Origin: UBA5078 sp040384465
GTDB lineage: Bacteria > Pseudomonadota > Gammaproteobacteria > Pseudomonadales > Pseudohongiellaceae
Length of the DNA stretch: 64,000 nt
Assembly (NCBI GenBank): GCA_040384465.1
Contig: JAZKJF010000008.1
Coordinates: 320,807-384,806, forward strand
Direction: 5' to 3'
Shown here: piece by piece, positions 26,005 through 34,782 of the stretch
How the letters are laid out: each line of letters starts with the position of its first letter
Numbering within the stretch: position 1 is the first letter of the stretch
The notes under the pieces: model-generated
Database searches by the model: none
Told to the model about the DNA's origin: nothing
What the model saw: the letters and a program-made list of their open reading frames with translations, nothing else
Translations under genes and position numbers: made by a program

Positions 26005-26564
26005 GGCATGGATTCCGGAAGAGAGAGCGCTGGCAGAAAGAACTCCGCAACCAGCAGGGGCCGGTCATAGAGATGAAAGAGTGAACGGCGCCCCCAGAGA
26101 GCGCCGGTGTGCGTCAGCTCCAATTGATCGCGGCGCAATTGTGGATGTCGAAACAGGAACTCGCCCAGCGGCTTGTCATTGAGCGTACGCAGGCGTTTGA
26201 GCGGCCCCTGCATGCTGCTCACAGGGATCAGCGAATGGGCGGCGACCCAAGGAGTGTCACCACATCGAAGGAGCACTCGCCGTGACCACATGCGTTCCCG
26301 CGCCACATGCGCATCGAAACACTGCAGCAAGGCCGGAGACTGCTTTCTAACCCAGCCTTCTTCCAGAACACACACATTGAAACGTCCGGGTACCGCCATG
26401 CTGGCGCAGCGCTCTTTGAGCCGCTGCGTGAGGGAACCAGGATCCAGCAACCAAGACTGCCAGATCGGTTCCGGATGCGGCAAGACCTGACTGGCGGGAC
26501 GCCAACGCAGCTCGCGGCTCACGAGACTGAGGACCGAGTTTTCCAGAGAGATCAAATCGTTCAC
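25971..26564 (-). CDS. ubiC: chorismate lyase
   Basis: Removes pyruvate from chorismate to give 4-hydroxybenzoate, the first step of ubiquinone ring synthesis, in the cytoplasm. The 197-residue protein has the family pattern W...R.S.F...PLLVAEFFLPAL near its C-terminus and REVLLRCGDTPWVAAHSLIP-like active-site region with conserved Arg (residues about 95-120). The start is GTG 26564. The usual partner ubiA is not downstream; a CoA-transferase gene overlaps the 3' end by 34 bp. The proximity to phoBR recalls Pseudomonas gene order. Confidence 0.93.
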   Translation of the reverse strand: MNDLISLENSVLSLVSRELRWRPASQVLPHPEPIWQSWLLDPGSLTQRLKERCASMAVPGRFNVCVLEEGWVRKQSPALLQCFDAHVARERMWSRRVLLRCGDTPWVAAHSLIPVSSMQGPLKRLRTLNDKPLGEFLFRHPQLRRDQLELTHTGALWGRRSLFHLYDRPLLVAEFFLPALSLPESMPWTSPLPQSAP

Positions 26565-26586
26565 TGCAATTGGGACTCCGCGAATG

Positions 26587-26622
26587 CAAAAACCCCTGCC
26601 GCACTTTCATGCGGCAGGGGTT
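26587..26622 (-). terminator. intrinsic terminator downstream of the OmpA-family gene
   Basis: A 12-bp perfect stem (AACCCCTGCCGC and its complement) with an 8-nt loop, followed on the minus strand by five T residues. It lies between the OmpA-family gene and ubiC and separates their transcripts. Confidence 0.88.
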
Positions 26623-26654
26623 CGATTACAGCTCACCGTTAAAGGCAGCAGGAC

Positions 26655-27731
26655 TCAGCGTGGTTCGAAACGCTGCAGCGTAGAAGAGATCACGCTCTGT
26701 ACGCGACGGTTCTGAGCACGGCCTTCGGCAGTGTCGTTCGTGGCCACTGGGCGGGATTCCCCAAACCCTTGCGCACTCACTTTGCCTGGAGCAATACCGA
26801 ACCGCTCGATCAAGACCTGACGCACGGCATTCACACGACGATCAGACAGATCTTCGTTGTACTCTGCAGTACCTTGCGCATCTGTGTGACCTTCCAGTGC
26901 GGCGATCGTGTCAGGATTGGCGTTCAGGAAGTCCGCGACGCGTTGGATTTCGTCGTTGTATTCCGGTTTGACCACTGCCTGATCGAAATCGAACTGAACG
27001 TTCAGGTCGATACGGGCCACTTCTTCCACCACAATGGAACAACCGGTGTTATCAACGCGGTGAGTACGCGGGGTATCCGCACATGCATCACGGCCGTCGG
27101 GTACACCGTCGCCGTCCTGATCAGGAGCAGCAGGGGCTGCTGGCGCTGCGGGAGCGGCCGGTGCGGCTGCACGTGCAGGAGCCGGAGCTGATGCAGGAGC
27201 GGAAGGCGTTGAACTGTTGCCGCCGAAGCTGAACACCAGTGCTGTATCGATACCGTAGTCATGGTAATGCTCGTCCATGCCCCAGAATTTTCTGACTGCT
27301 GTTCTCCAGACCAGGTTGTCGTTGATCTGATATTTAACACCGGCACCGGCATCATATACAGTTTCTTCGTTCTGGCTGAAACGGTTGTGGCCAACACCGC
27401 CAACGACGAAAGTCGACAATGCGCCAATGTTGTAATCCAGGTTATAGAGCAGGTCGAGACGAGTGTGGAACACATCGTCATCAGGACCTGTACCGTCCAG
27501 ATCCATATCAAATACATTGAGTTCACCGCTCAGTTTGTCGGTGAAATCATAACCCAGGCCCAACGTGAATCCGGTCTCATCGTCCAGCAGCCGATCCTTG
27601 TCGTAATCCATCCACTGCAGACCAGGGGCAATATAGAACTGTCCGGCGTCCGCAAGGGCCGCGCTGGGTGCTATAACGCCGACGCCTGCGGCGAACATCA
27701 GACTCAATGCTGTCAGGTAAGTTTTTTTCAT
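26655..27731 (-). CDS. OmpA-family outer-membrane protein (OprF-like)
   Basis: A 358-residue structural outer-membrane protein. Signal peptide (MKKTYLTALSLMFAAGVGVIA), then an eight-strand barrel domain (about 25-180), an Ala/Pro-rich linker (about 185-215), one thrombospondin type 3-like calcium motif (DQDGDGVPDGRDACADTP) with a disulfide-type Cys pair, and a peptidoglycan-binding OmpA domain (about 250-358, LEGHTDAQGTAEYNEDLS and SDRRVNAVRQ). AAAGGAG shortly before ATG 27731 fixes the start and removes a spurious upstream extension. It is divergent from the secreted beta-helix-like protein gene and has its own terminator. Confidence 0.96.
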   Translation of the reverse strand: MKKTYLTALSLMFAAGVGVIAPSAALADAGQFYIAPGLQWMDYDKDRLLDDETGFTLGLGYDFTDKLSGELNVFDMDLDGTGPDDDVFHTRLDLLYNLDYNIGALSTFVVGGVGHNRFSQNEETVYDAGAGVKYQINDNLVWRTAVRKFWGMDEHYHDYGIDTALVFSFGGNSSTPSAPASAPAPARAAAPAAPAAPAAPAAPDQDGDGVPDGRDACADTPRTHRVDNTGCSIVVEEVARIDLNVQFDFDQAVVKPEYNDEIQRVADFLNANPDTIAALEGHTDAQGTAEYNEDLSDRRVNAVRQVLIERFGIAPGKVSAQGFGESRPVATNDTAEGRAQNRRVQSVISSTLQRFEPR

Positions 27732-28044
27732 GGCCTCTCCTTTGGTGTATCCAAGTGTAAAAAACGCGGCAATTATAGCCCACGCGCCCAGAGAATGCGT
27801 AGCGAATTCCTCGCAACAGCTATTGATCAGCAAATTTGTGATCTGTTTGGCGATTTCTGCACGCACTTCTTGCCAAATCTTCACCCCTTTTTTCATGAAC
27901 CCAGACCTCACCCCGACTGTCCACAAATTGCAATAAAACTGTCATTTACATGACGCACAACTGCAACATTGCCGCACTAGCATGAGCCCTGACCAAATTT
28001 ACCATGCAATCGTCCTATCACAGGACCTGACCTCAGGAGCCATC
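27732..28044. other. divergent intergenic region holding a PhoB box array
   Basis: 313 bp between the OmpA-family gene and the beta-helix-like gene. A phased PhoB-type array occupies 27917-27967. The OmpA-side promoter must lie in 27732-27900, which is AT-rich, but no clear hexamers stand out. No small gene is seen. Confidence 0.6.
27917..27967 (+). promoter_or_regulatory. five-unit PhoB box array upstream of the beta-helix-like gene
   Basis: Units start at 27917, 27928, 27939, 27950 and 27961, exactly 11 bp apart: CTGTCCA, TTGCAAT, CTGTCAT, ATGACGC, CTGCAAC, with AT-rich 4-nt spacers. The central unit is the full PhoB half-site consensus; the others match 4 to 5 of 7, except the first, which matches most of CTGTCAT. 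The helical phasing is the property expected of cooperative PhoB binding. Confidence 0.6.
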
Positions 28045-29823
28045 ATGAACTTCAATCGCAAACAACTTTTTACTGGCATCGCCGCTGCAACCTTTGGGCT
28101 ATCTGCATTGCTGGTGCAGGCTGCTGAACCCACCTTGACAGTCGCCACGGCCAACGGTGCCGCAACCACCGCAACATTCACTGGTGGAGCGACCATCAAT
28201 AACGGTTCCACCTACGCGACATCAGCCGCCAGCAGCGCTGCGATCGATGTGACAGGCACTATCAACGTAGCAGCAGCAGATGTCGGCAAAACCGGCGGAC
28301 TGATTGCTCTTGTACAGATTCCCGGACTGGGCGCATTCAAAATGGTCTCTGGCGGACTTTTCCTGCCTTGGAACGGCCAAGTAAGCGGACTCTCTCCCTT
28401 TGCTGTCAAGAAGCTGGGCACACAGGAACGTATCACGGTGATGAACGACCTGATTGGTGCCAACTCAAGCCTGGCAGGTCTGGATTTCCAGGTCTATTTC
28501 GGCTACTACACTAACAACAACATCAGCACTCTCGCGTACACCAGCTCTCCCGTGAGCTTTTCGATTGCCGCTACGCCTGCCGCTGGCTGCCCGACCAACA
28601 CCAGAGCCTCTACCACTGGCGCCACTCACGAAGGCAAACCAGTTTGTGTGTTGACAGGCAGACTCACCAGCAACACTCACCTGAACGCGAATAACGTTTA
28701 CCTGCTGGACGGCGCCGTTTTTGTCGGTGGAGACAACACCACTCCCGCGACGCTGACTATCGATGCAGGTACCAAGGTCATCGCTCCGGTAGGATTGAAC
28801 TTCCTAGTGGTCAGCCGTGGTTCCAAGCTCATGGCCAACGGCAGCGAAGCCGCTCCGATTGTCTTTACTTACGACGACGAAGCGAACGCGACTGCTACCA
28901 CAACCGGTCGCTGGGGTGGTCTGATCATCAACGGTAACGCACCAGTGAATGGTTGTGCTGCTGGTACAGCGCTGTGCGAGCTGGAAGGCGAGGGCTCTAC
29001 AGGCAAATACGGCGGCAACACTCCGACTGACAGTAGCGGCGTTCTCAGCTATGTCATCGTCAAGTATCCCGGCCAGAACATCACTCCGACCAACGAGCTG
29101 AATGGCATTGCATTCCAGGGTGTTGGTAGCGGCACCGTCGTTGACTACGTTCAGGTACACGGCAGTTCCGATGACGGTGTCGAGTTCTTCGGCGGCTCTG
29201 TGAATGCCAAACACTTGATTCTGACCAGCAACGAAGACGATTCGTTCGACTGGACCTTCGGTTGGAACGGCAAAGTACAGCACGCAGTAATCAAGCAACG
29301 TACTGGCAACGGCGACCGTGGCATCGAGGCTGATAACAATGAGTTCGCTTTCGACTCACTGCCACGCTCCAAACCGACTCTGGCCAATTTCACTTTCATC
29401 GGCAAAGGTGTCGGTGGTCGAGGTATGGAATTGCGTCGCGGTACTGGTGCGAACATTCACAACGCTGTCGTGACTGGTTTCGACACTTACTGTCTGGACA
29501 TCAACGATAACGCCACGTTCACCAACGGCGGCGCCAGTGCGACGACGCTGACCGGCCAGCTCACGATGACCAACACTCGCTTCTCCTGTGCCGTCAACTT
29601 CCTTGAGTCTGGCACAGACCCATGGCTGACCTCTGCCTGGTTCAGCGGTCAGGCTGGCAACAGCACTGGCACTGCGGATCTCTCGGGTGTCGTGAACGGC
29701 CCGACACTGAACGCGTTGACAGCGGCCACTTTGAGCGATGCTTTCTTCGACAAAGTGACACACATCGGTGCGGTGAAAAGCGCAGCAACCGACTGGACTG
29801 CGGGCTGGATGTTCGGTAACTGA
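28045..29823 (+). CDS. secreted parallel beta-helix-like protein, probable partner of the TonB receptor
   Basis: A 592-residue exported protein with a clear signal peptide (FTGIAAATFGLSALLVQAAE) and AGGAG before ATG 28045, which decides the start. The N-terminal 190 residues are Thr/Ala/Gly-rich. From about 215 on, it has the repetitive short beta pattern of right-handed parallel beta-helix proteins (NVYLLDGAVFVGGDN, GWGGLIINGNAPVNG-like RWGGLIINGNAP, VHGSSDDGVEFFGGSVNAKHLILTSNEDDSFDW). Six Cys suggest disulfides. Acidic Asp clusters (SSDDGVEFF, NEDDSFDW) could bind metal. It is followed by a terminator and a TonB-dependent receptor gene, and it carries a PhoB box array upstream, so an extracellular role in phosphate capture is inferred. 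It resembles no enzyme that I recognise. Confidence 0.85.
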   Translation: MNFNRKQLFTGIAAATFGLSALLVQAAEPTLTVATANGAATTATFTGGATINNGSTYATSAASSAAIDVTGTINVAAADVGKTGGLIALVQIPGLGAFKMVSGGLFLPWNGQVSGLSPFAVKKLGTQERITVMNDLIGANSSLAGLDFQVYFGYYTNNNISTLAYTSSPVSFSIAATPAAGCPTNTRASTTGATHEGKPVCVLTGRLTSNTHLNANNVYLLDGAVFVGGDNTTPATLTIDAGTKVIAPVGLNFLVVSRGSKLMANGSEAAPIVFTYDDEANATATTTGRWGGLIINGNAPVNGCAAGTALCELEGEGSTGKYGGNTPTDSSGVLSYVIVKYPGQNITPTNELNGIAFQGVGSGTVVDYVQVHGSSDDGVEFFGGSVNAKHLILTSNEDDSFDWTFGWNGKVQHAVIKQRTGNGDRGIEADNNEFAFDSLPRSKPTLANFTFIGKGVGGRGMELRRGTGANIHNAVVTGFDTYCLDINDNATFTNGGASATTLTGQLTMTNTRFSCAVNFLESGTDPWLTSAWFSGQAGNSTGTADLSGVVNGPTLNALTAATLSDAFFDKVTHIGAVKSAATDWTAGWMFGN

Positions 29824-29850
29824 TCGCAGGACGCTTTCAAAACCGCAGTA

Positions 29851-29882
29851 ACAAGGGGCGCCAATGGCGCCCCTTGTCTTTT
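29851..29882 (+). terminator. intrinsic terminator after the beta-helix-like gene
   Basis: A perfect 12-bp stem (ACAAGGGGCGCC and complement) with a 3-nt loop, followed by CTTTT. It separates the beta-helix-like gene from the TonB receptor, which has its own PhoB-type promoter. Confidence 0.85.
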
Positions 29883-29924
29883 AACGGAAATAAAAATTCC
29901 ACAATTTTGCAACAATCTCTGCCA

Positions 29925-29969
29925 ATTTGACCTTTCTGAAATATTTCTGTCATGTCCGCTCATTACAAT
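29925..29969 (+). promoter_or_regulatory. PhoB-type promoter of the TonB receptor
   Basis: Phased units ATTTGAC (29925), CTGAAAT (29936) and CTGTCAT (29947), 11 bp apart with AT-rich spacers, are followed exactly 10 nt later by TACAAT (29964-29969), a 5 of 6 match to the -10 consensus. The transcript would start about 37 nt before the gene. Confidence 0.7.
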
Positions 29970-30012
29970 TAGCTCGAATTCCAGATAAACCTCTTACTAC
30001 GGACACGCCACT

Positions 30013-32577
30013 ATGATCAAACGCGCTCTTCCTGCTGCAATCGCCATTGCGCTGAGCAATATGACTGTCATCGCCCAAGAGTTGGACAGCACTTCCGCCG
30101 CCTCTGCAGGTGGATCGACAATCGAAGCGAACACTTCGCAAATTGAAGAAATCGCTGTGATCGGGCGTTATGTGCCTGACGAGAAACGCAGCACATCTGC
30201 ACTCTCCAGCGTCCTCAGCAACGAAGAATTCGCACGTTCAGGCGACACCAATATCGCGGAAGGACTGAAGCGCGTAGCCGGTATCAGTCTGGTAGGCGGC
30301 AAGTATGTGTATGTTCGCGGCCTGGGCGAAAGATACTCTTCTGCACTTCTGAACGGTTCCAGTATGCCGAGTCCAGAACCACTGAATCGTGTCATTCCAC
30401 TCGACCTGTTTCCCAATGCCATCATGGACAGTGTCGTCGTGCAAAAGACCTACTCCGCACAGTTCCCGAGTGAATTCGGCGGCGGTGTTCTGCAGATGAA
30501 AACCAAAAAGAGCAGCGACGAATTCTTCTTCAACATCAGCAGCTCAGTAGGCATGACTGACGGCGCCACTTTCGAAAAAGGGCGTCAGGCTCAGACTGGA
30601 GACAAAGACTGGCTCGGTTACGATGACGGCGCGCGTGACATTCCTGCTCTGCTGAAACAGGCAACCGCCAATGGGCAACGTCTGCAGCGCAAAAACCCCT
30701 ACCTCGATACCGGTGGCTACACCACTACAGAGCTGCAAGCCATCGGCCAGAGCCTCAATACCGATTACGATATGAACGGCAAGACACTGCCTGTAGATGC
30801 TGGCGCGACCGTGTCGCTGGGCAACTTTCACGACATTGGTGAATACCGCTTCAACTACCTCGCTGCGGTCGATTACAAAAACAGCTGGGACAATCACGAA
30901 ATTGAACGTAATTCTTACAAAGTCAGTGGCATCGACGAACTGGTGAGAGAGAATGCTTTCACCTACTATGGCACTGAAAACAACGTTGATATCAGCTCCA
31001 TTTTCTCTACCGGACTGGCGCTTTCAGAGAATCATTCGTTGAGCACAACCAGCATCATTCTGCGTCAATCCGACAACATTGCCGGCGAGCAGATCGGCTA
31101 CTTTGGTGATGAAGGATTGGACAGCAAAATAGCCGAGATCGAGTTCATCGAGCGCGAACTGCTGTCGAATCAATTACAAGGCGATCACTACTTCCCTGAT
31201 GCCAACGAATTGACTGTCACCTGGCGCTATAACCGCGCCACAGCAGACCGCAATGCGCCGGATACTCGTGAATATCGTTATGATCTCATCGATGATGAAT
31301 ACCGTTTCAATCTGCGTTCTGACGGCAATGTCCGTCGCTACAGCGAACTGGCTGACCTCAACACTGAGTATGCAGTGGATACCAACGCGGTGTTTTACGG
31401 ACCTCTGGACGCCACGATCATCGTCTCCGGTGGTTATGCGAAACAGGACAGCGAGCGCGACTACGAGATTCGCCGCTTCAGCTTCTTCGAGCTGGGTGAT
31501 GTGGTGAATGAACCCGGCTTCCTCAACCAACCGCTCTCGGCAATTCTGGCCCCTCAGAACATCAGTGAGGAAGGTTTCGAGTTGCGCGAAACGACACGAC
31601 CAACTGACACCTATGCAGCTACACGCGCACTGGAAGCCTGGTACCTGCAGACAGAGTTGAATTTTTCCGACAGGATTCAATTGCTGGCGGGTGTCAGACA
31701 GGAAGATTATCAGCAGAATGTCAGCACGTTTGATCTGTTCCGCCCTGCCACCAGTATCGGCGCGGAACTGGCGAGCAGTGATCTTTTACCGGGAGTGACA
31801 GCGACTTACATTCTCGACAATCACCAGTTCCGCCTTGGCTACAGCGAGACAACGTCACGTCCTGATTTCCGTGAACTCTCGCCTGCCAGTTTCACGAATC
31901 CGGTCACTGGCTATGAAATGGTGGGGAATCCCGACCTGCGCATCGCCAGTATCAAAAACTACGATATGCGCTGGGAGTGGTACCTCAATGGTAGCGACAG
32001 CGTGTCTGTCGGGCTGTTCCTGAAGAACTTCGACTCGCCCATTGAGTCAGTCGTGCAACCGGGCGCCAACAGCGCGCGCAGCTACATCAATGCCGAGTCC
32101 GCCGAGAACAAGGGTGTCGAGTTTGAATTCCGCAAACAGTTCGATTTCCTCGGCGAGCGCTGGGAGAACTTCTATGCCTCCAGCAATATCTCCTACATAG
32201 AGTCCGAGGTCACCATTGGCGTCACAGAGCAGAATATTCTGACCAACAGCTCGCGCCCGCTGCAGGGGCAATCAGATTGGCTGTTCAACGGTCAGCTCGG
32301 TTATGACGACTTCAATGGCCTCACGGCGACACTGTTGTACAACTATGTCGGCGACCGTATTTACGAAGTAGGCATTCTGGGCGCACCAGACCTGATCGAA
32401 GAAGCACGCGGCGAATTGGATCTGGTGATCATCAAAGAATTCGGTGAACACTGGAAGCTCAATGTGAAGGCTCAGAATCTGCTTGATGAGCGCAAACAGA
32501 TCACCCAAGGTGGATTGGTGGCAACCGGTTACTCCGAAGGCCGTACAGCGAGCCTGAAAATGGAGTATCGTTTCTGA
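30013..32577 (+). CDS. TonB-dependent outer-membrane receptor
   Basis: Imports a substrate across the outer membrane with TonB energy. 854 residues: signal peptide (to about residue 22, MTVIAQ), a TonB-box-like stretch (SQIEEIAVIGRYV), a plug domain (about 60-190, with RGLGERYSSALLNGSSMPSPEPLNR and PSEFGGGVLQM), and a 22-strand barrel ending in the typical terminal Phe (LKMEYRF). It sits between a secreted beta-helix-like gene and phoBR, with its own Pho-type promoter. A phosphate- or organophosphate-related ligand is inferred from regulation, not from ligand residues. The ribosome binding site is weak. Confidence 0.93.
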   Translation: MIKRALPAAIAIALSNMTVIAQELDSTSAASAGGSTIEANTSQIEEIAVIGRYVPDEKRSTSALSSVLSNEEFARSGDTNIAEGLKRVAGISLVGGKYVYVRGLGERYSSALLNGSSMPSPEPLNRVIPLDLFPNAIMDSVVVQKTYSAQFPSEFGGGVLQMKTKKSSDEFFFNISSSVGMTDGATFEKGRQAQTGDKDWLGYDDGARDIPALLKQATANGQRLQRKNPYLDTGGYTTTELQAIGQSLNTDYDMNGKTLPVDAGATVSLGNFHDIGEYRFNYLAAVDYKNSWDNHEIERNSYKVSGIDELVRENAFTYYGTENNVDISSIFSTGLALSENHSLSTTSIILRQSDNIAGEQIGYFGDEGLDSKIAEIEFIERELLSNQLQGDHYFPDANELTVTWRYNRATADRNAPDTREYRYDLIDDEYRFNLRSDGNVRRYSELADLNTEYAVDTNAVFYGPLDATIIVSGGYAKQDSERDYEIRRFSFFELGDVVNEPGFLNQPLSAILAPQNISEEGFELRETTRPTDTYAATRALEAWYLQTELNFSDRIQLLAGVRQEDYQQNVSTFDLFRPATSIGAELASSDLLPGVTATYILDNHQFRLGYSETTSRPDFRELSPASFTNPVTGYEMVGNPDLRIASIKNYDMRWEWYLNGSDSVSVGLFLKNFDSPIESVVQPGANSARSYINAESAENKGVEFEFRKQFDFLGERWENFYASSNISYIESEVTIGVTEQNILTNSSRPLQGQSDWLFNGQLGYDDFNGLTATLLYNYVGDRIYEVGILGAPDLIEEARGELDLVIIKEFGEHWKLNVKAQNLLDERKQITQGGLVATGYSEGRTASLKMEYRF

Positions 32578-32610
32578 ACCAGAAGCCGTTGACAGGGCGG
32601 GTTTCACGTC

Positions 32611-32644
32611 CTGTCACATCGGTGTCATATAAATGTTATTTAAT
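32611..32644 (+). promoter_or_regulatory. Pho box and -10 of phoBR
   Basis: CTGTCAC (32611), GTGTCAT (32622) and ATGTTAT (32633) are 11 bp apart. TTTAAT (32639-32644, 5 of 6) lies exactly 10 nt after the second unit and overlaps the third. This predicts autoregulation of phoB. Confidence 0.85.
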
Positions 32645-32694
32645 ACTCTTACTGAAAATACAATCACTTACACACAAAATGGCAGTATGAGACC

Positions 32695-33405
32695 ATGACT
32701 GAACCGAAGATTCTTATCGTTGATGACGAACCCGCCATCCGTGACATGATCGGCATTACCCTCGATCTCGCAGGCTTCAAAAGCACCACGGCAGAAACGG
32801 CACAGCACGCTTACGTGAGCATTGTCGATGATCGCCCGGACCTGATCCTGCTGGACTGGATGCTGCCGGGTGGCAGCGGTATCGAGCTGGCAAGACGCCT
32901 CAAGCGCGATGAGCTGACAGCCAACCTGCCCATCATCATGCTGACCGCCAAGACCAGTGAAGACAACAAGGTCCAGGGCCTAGACGTCGGCGTGGATGAC
33001 TACGTCACCAAGCCTTTCTCACCTCGCGAACTGGTCGCTCGAATCAAGGCCGTGATGCGCAGGACCAGCGGCAATCAGCAGGACAAGGTCTTGCGGGTAT
33101 TTGATCTCCAGCTGGACCCTTCCAGTCATCGCATCACCATTGAGGACAACCCTGTCGACATGGGGCCTACCGAATTCAAACTCCTCAAGTTTTTCATGAC
33201 GCACCAGGAGAAAGTGTTCAGCCGCGATCATATTCAGGATCAGGTCTGGGGCGGCAATGTCTATCTGGAGGAGCGCACGATCGATGTGCATATCCGCCGT
33301 TTACGCAAGGCCCTCAGCTCAGTCGAAAGAACCAGCATCGACTACGCACGCCTGGTACAGACAGTGCGTGGCGCTGGCTACCGATTCTCCGTGAAGCCGT
33401 CCTGA
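32695..33405 (+). CDS. phoB: phosphate regulon response regulator PhoB
   Basis: A 236-residue OmpR-family regulator. Receiver domain 1-120 with acidic pocket DDE (ILIVDDEPAI), phospho-acceptor Asp in LLDWMLPGGSG (near residue 54), Thr in MLTAKTS and Lys in YVTKPFSP. Winged-helix DNA-binding domain 135-232 (MGPTEFKLLKFFMTHQEKVFSRDHI, then ERTIDVHIRRLRKAL). LDWMLPGxSGIELARRLKR and PTEFKLL are typical of PhoB. It is followed by phoR 66 nt downstream and preceded by its own Pho box. Binds the boxes listed elsewhere in this window. Confidence 0.97.
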   Translation: MTEPKILIVDDEPAIRDMIGITLDLAGFKSTTAETAQHAYVSIVDDRPDLILLDWMLPGGSGIELARRLKRDELTANLPIIMLTAKTSEDNKVQGLDVGVDDYVTKPFSPRELVARIKAVMRRTSGNQQDKVLRVFDLQLDPSSHRITIEDNPVDMGPTEFKLLKFFMTHQEKVFSRDHIQDQVWGGNVYLEERTIDVHIRRLRKALSSVERTSIDYARLVQTVRGAGYRFSVKPS

Positions 33406-33471
33406 CGTTTATTTTGCGGGCCGTATTCGTTATAGTGCCGCGCACTCGCACATACCTAAAGGAATTGCGCT

Positions 33472-34782
33472 TTGCTGCGTGACTGGCGTTCTGAACTGAA
33501 CCACTTCCTGGTGCTGATAGCGGTGGCCACAGTGGTCGGATTGCTGGCAGGCAAGCTGACACTGGTGCTGCTGCTCGCAGTACTGGGTTACCTGGCACAT
33601 ACCGTGTACCAGCTGTACCGCCTATATGCTTGGCTCTACCGCCTGTCCGAGACCAATCAGGACGATCTGCCGGAGTCCAGCGGCATCTGGGGCAATGTCT
33701 TCGACGGCATCTACCGTCTGCAGCGCCGGGAGCGCGACGCGGCCAACTACCTCAGCAATATCCTCGACAAAGCCCAGGAATCATCTGCCGCTCTCGAAAT
33801 GGCGGTGGTAATGATCAATCACAAGGGCACGCTCGAATGGTGGAACCTGGCAGCGGAAAAGCTCCTTGGGTTCCGTGCGGGCGATGACCGCCAGCAACCG
33901 GTCACCAATCTGTTGCGAGAACCGCGTTTCTTCGAGTACTTCGAGAGCGGCCGTTATAACGAACCCTTGAACATCCCTTCGCCCGTCAACAACAACGTCA
34001 TGCTGGAGTTCCAGATCACCTCGTTCGGCGAAGGAGATCGCTTGATGCTGGTGCGTGACATTACCCAGATGCACAAGCTTGAACTCATGCGCAAAGACTT
34101 TGTCGGCAATGTCTCTCATGAGTTGCGTACCCCGATCACCGTGATCAATGGTTATCTGGAGGCACTGCTGGATCACAAGGAGAGTTTTCCACCACGCTGG
34201 GCCAGACCCCTGGAGCAGATGTCACAGCAGGGTCTGCGCATGGAGAACATCGTACGCGACCTGCTTACGCTGTCCCGTCTTGAAACCCAGTCTCTGCCCA
34301 AGCAATTGGACAAAGTGGATGTCGGAGGTTTATTGAGAGAAATCGGCAGCGAGGCGGGACAGGTGTTCGCGGACAAAGGTCACGAGTACGTGGTGGAGCT
34401 GGACGGTGCGTATTTCCTGAAAGGCAGCCTCAGTGAGCTTTACAGCGCGATATCCAACCTCACTTTCAATGCCGCCAAGTACACCCCGGCCAACGGCACA
34501 ATCACGCTGAAGGCGTTCTTATCACCCGCTGGACTGGATATCGAAGTTGCGGACAATGGCGTGGGGATCGATTCCCAGCACATCCCCCGCCTCACCGAGC
34601 GCTTCTATCGTGTTGACGAGAGTCGCTCTACCGAGACCGGTGGTACCGGCCTCGGGCTTGCCATTGTCAAACATGTGCTGGTGCGGCATGGAGCGAAGCT
34701 TGAGATTCTCAGCCTGCCCGGCAAGGGCAGCCGTTTCATCTGTCATTTCCCGCAAGAGCGGCTGCTCCCGGCATCTGCTTAG
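33472..34782 (+). CDS. phoR: phosphate regulon sensor histidine kinase PhoR
   Basis: Membrane kinase that phosphorylates PhoB when Pst transport signals low phosphate. 436 residues: two N-terminal membrane segments with almost no periplasmic loop (about 12-50), a charged linker, a PAS domain (about 95-205), HisKA with the phospho-acceptor in VGNVSHELRTPITVINGY (near 217) and an HATPase domain with NLTFNAAKYTP, VADNGVGID and GGTGLGLAIVKHV. The TTG start at 33472 is set by AAAGGAA 7-8 nt upstream. The lack of a sensor loop is normal for PhoR, which is read out through PhoU. Its last 4 bp overlap the convergent porin gene. Confidence 0.96.
   Translation: MLRDWRSELNHFLVLIAVATVVGLLAGKLTLVLLLAVLGYLAHTVYQLYRLYAWLYRLSETNQDDLPESSGIWGNVFDGIYRLQRRERDAANYLSNILDKAQESSAALEMAVVMINHKGTLEWWNLAAEKLLGFRAGDDRQQPVTNLLREPRFFEYFESGRYNEPLNIPSPVNNNVMLEFQITSFGEGDRLMLVRDITQMHKLELMRKDFVGNVSHELRTPITVINGYLEALLDHKESFPPRWARPLEQMSQQGLRMENIVRDLLTLSRLETQSLPKQLDKVDVGGLLREIGSEAGQVFADKGHEYVVELDGAYFLKGSLSELYSAISNLTFNAAKYTPANGTITLKAFLSPAGLDIEVADNGVGIDSQHIPRLTERFYRVDESRSTETGGTGLGLAIVKHVLVRHGAKLEILSLPGKGSRFICHFPQERLLPASA

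Noticed and set aside
26655..27926. Extended 423-residue form of the OmpA-family protein
   Set aside because: The signal peptide and AAAGGAG place the start at 27731; the extension lacks both.
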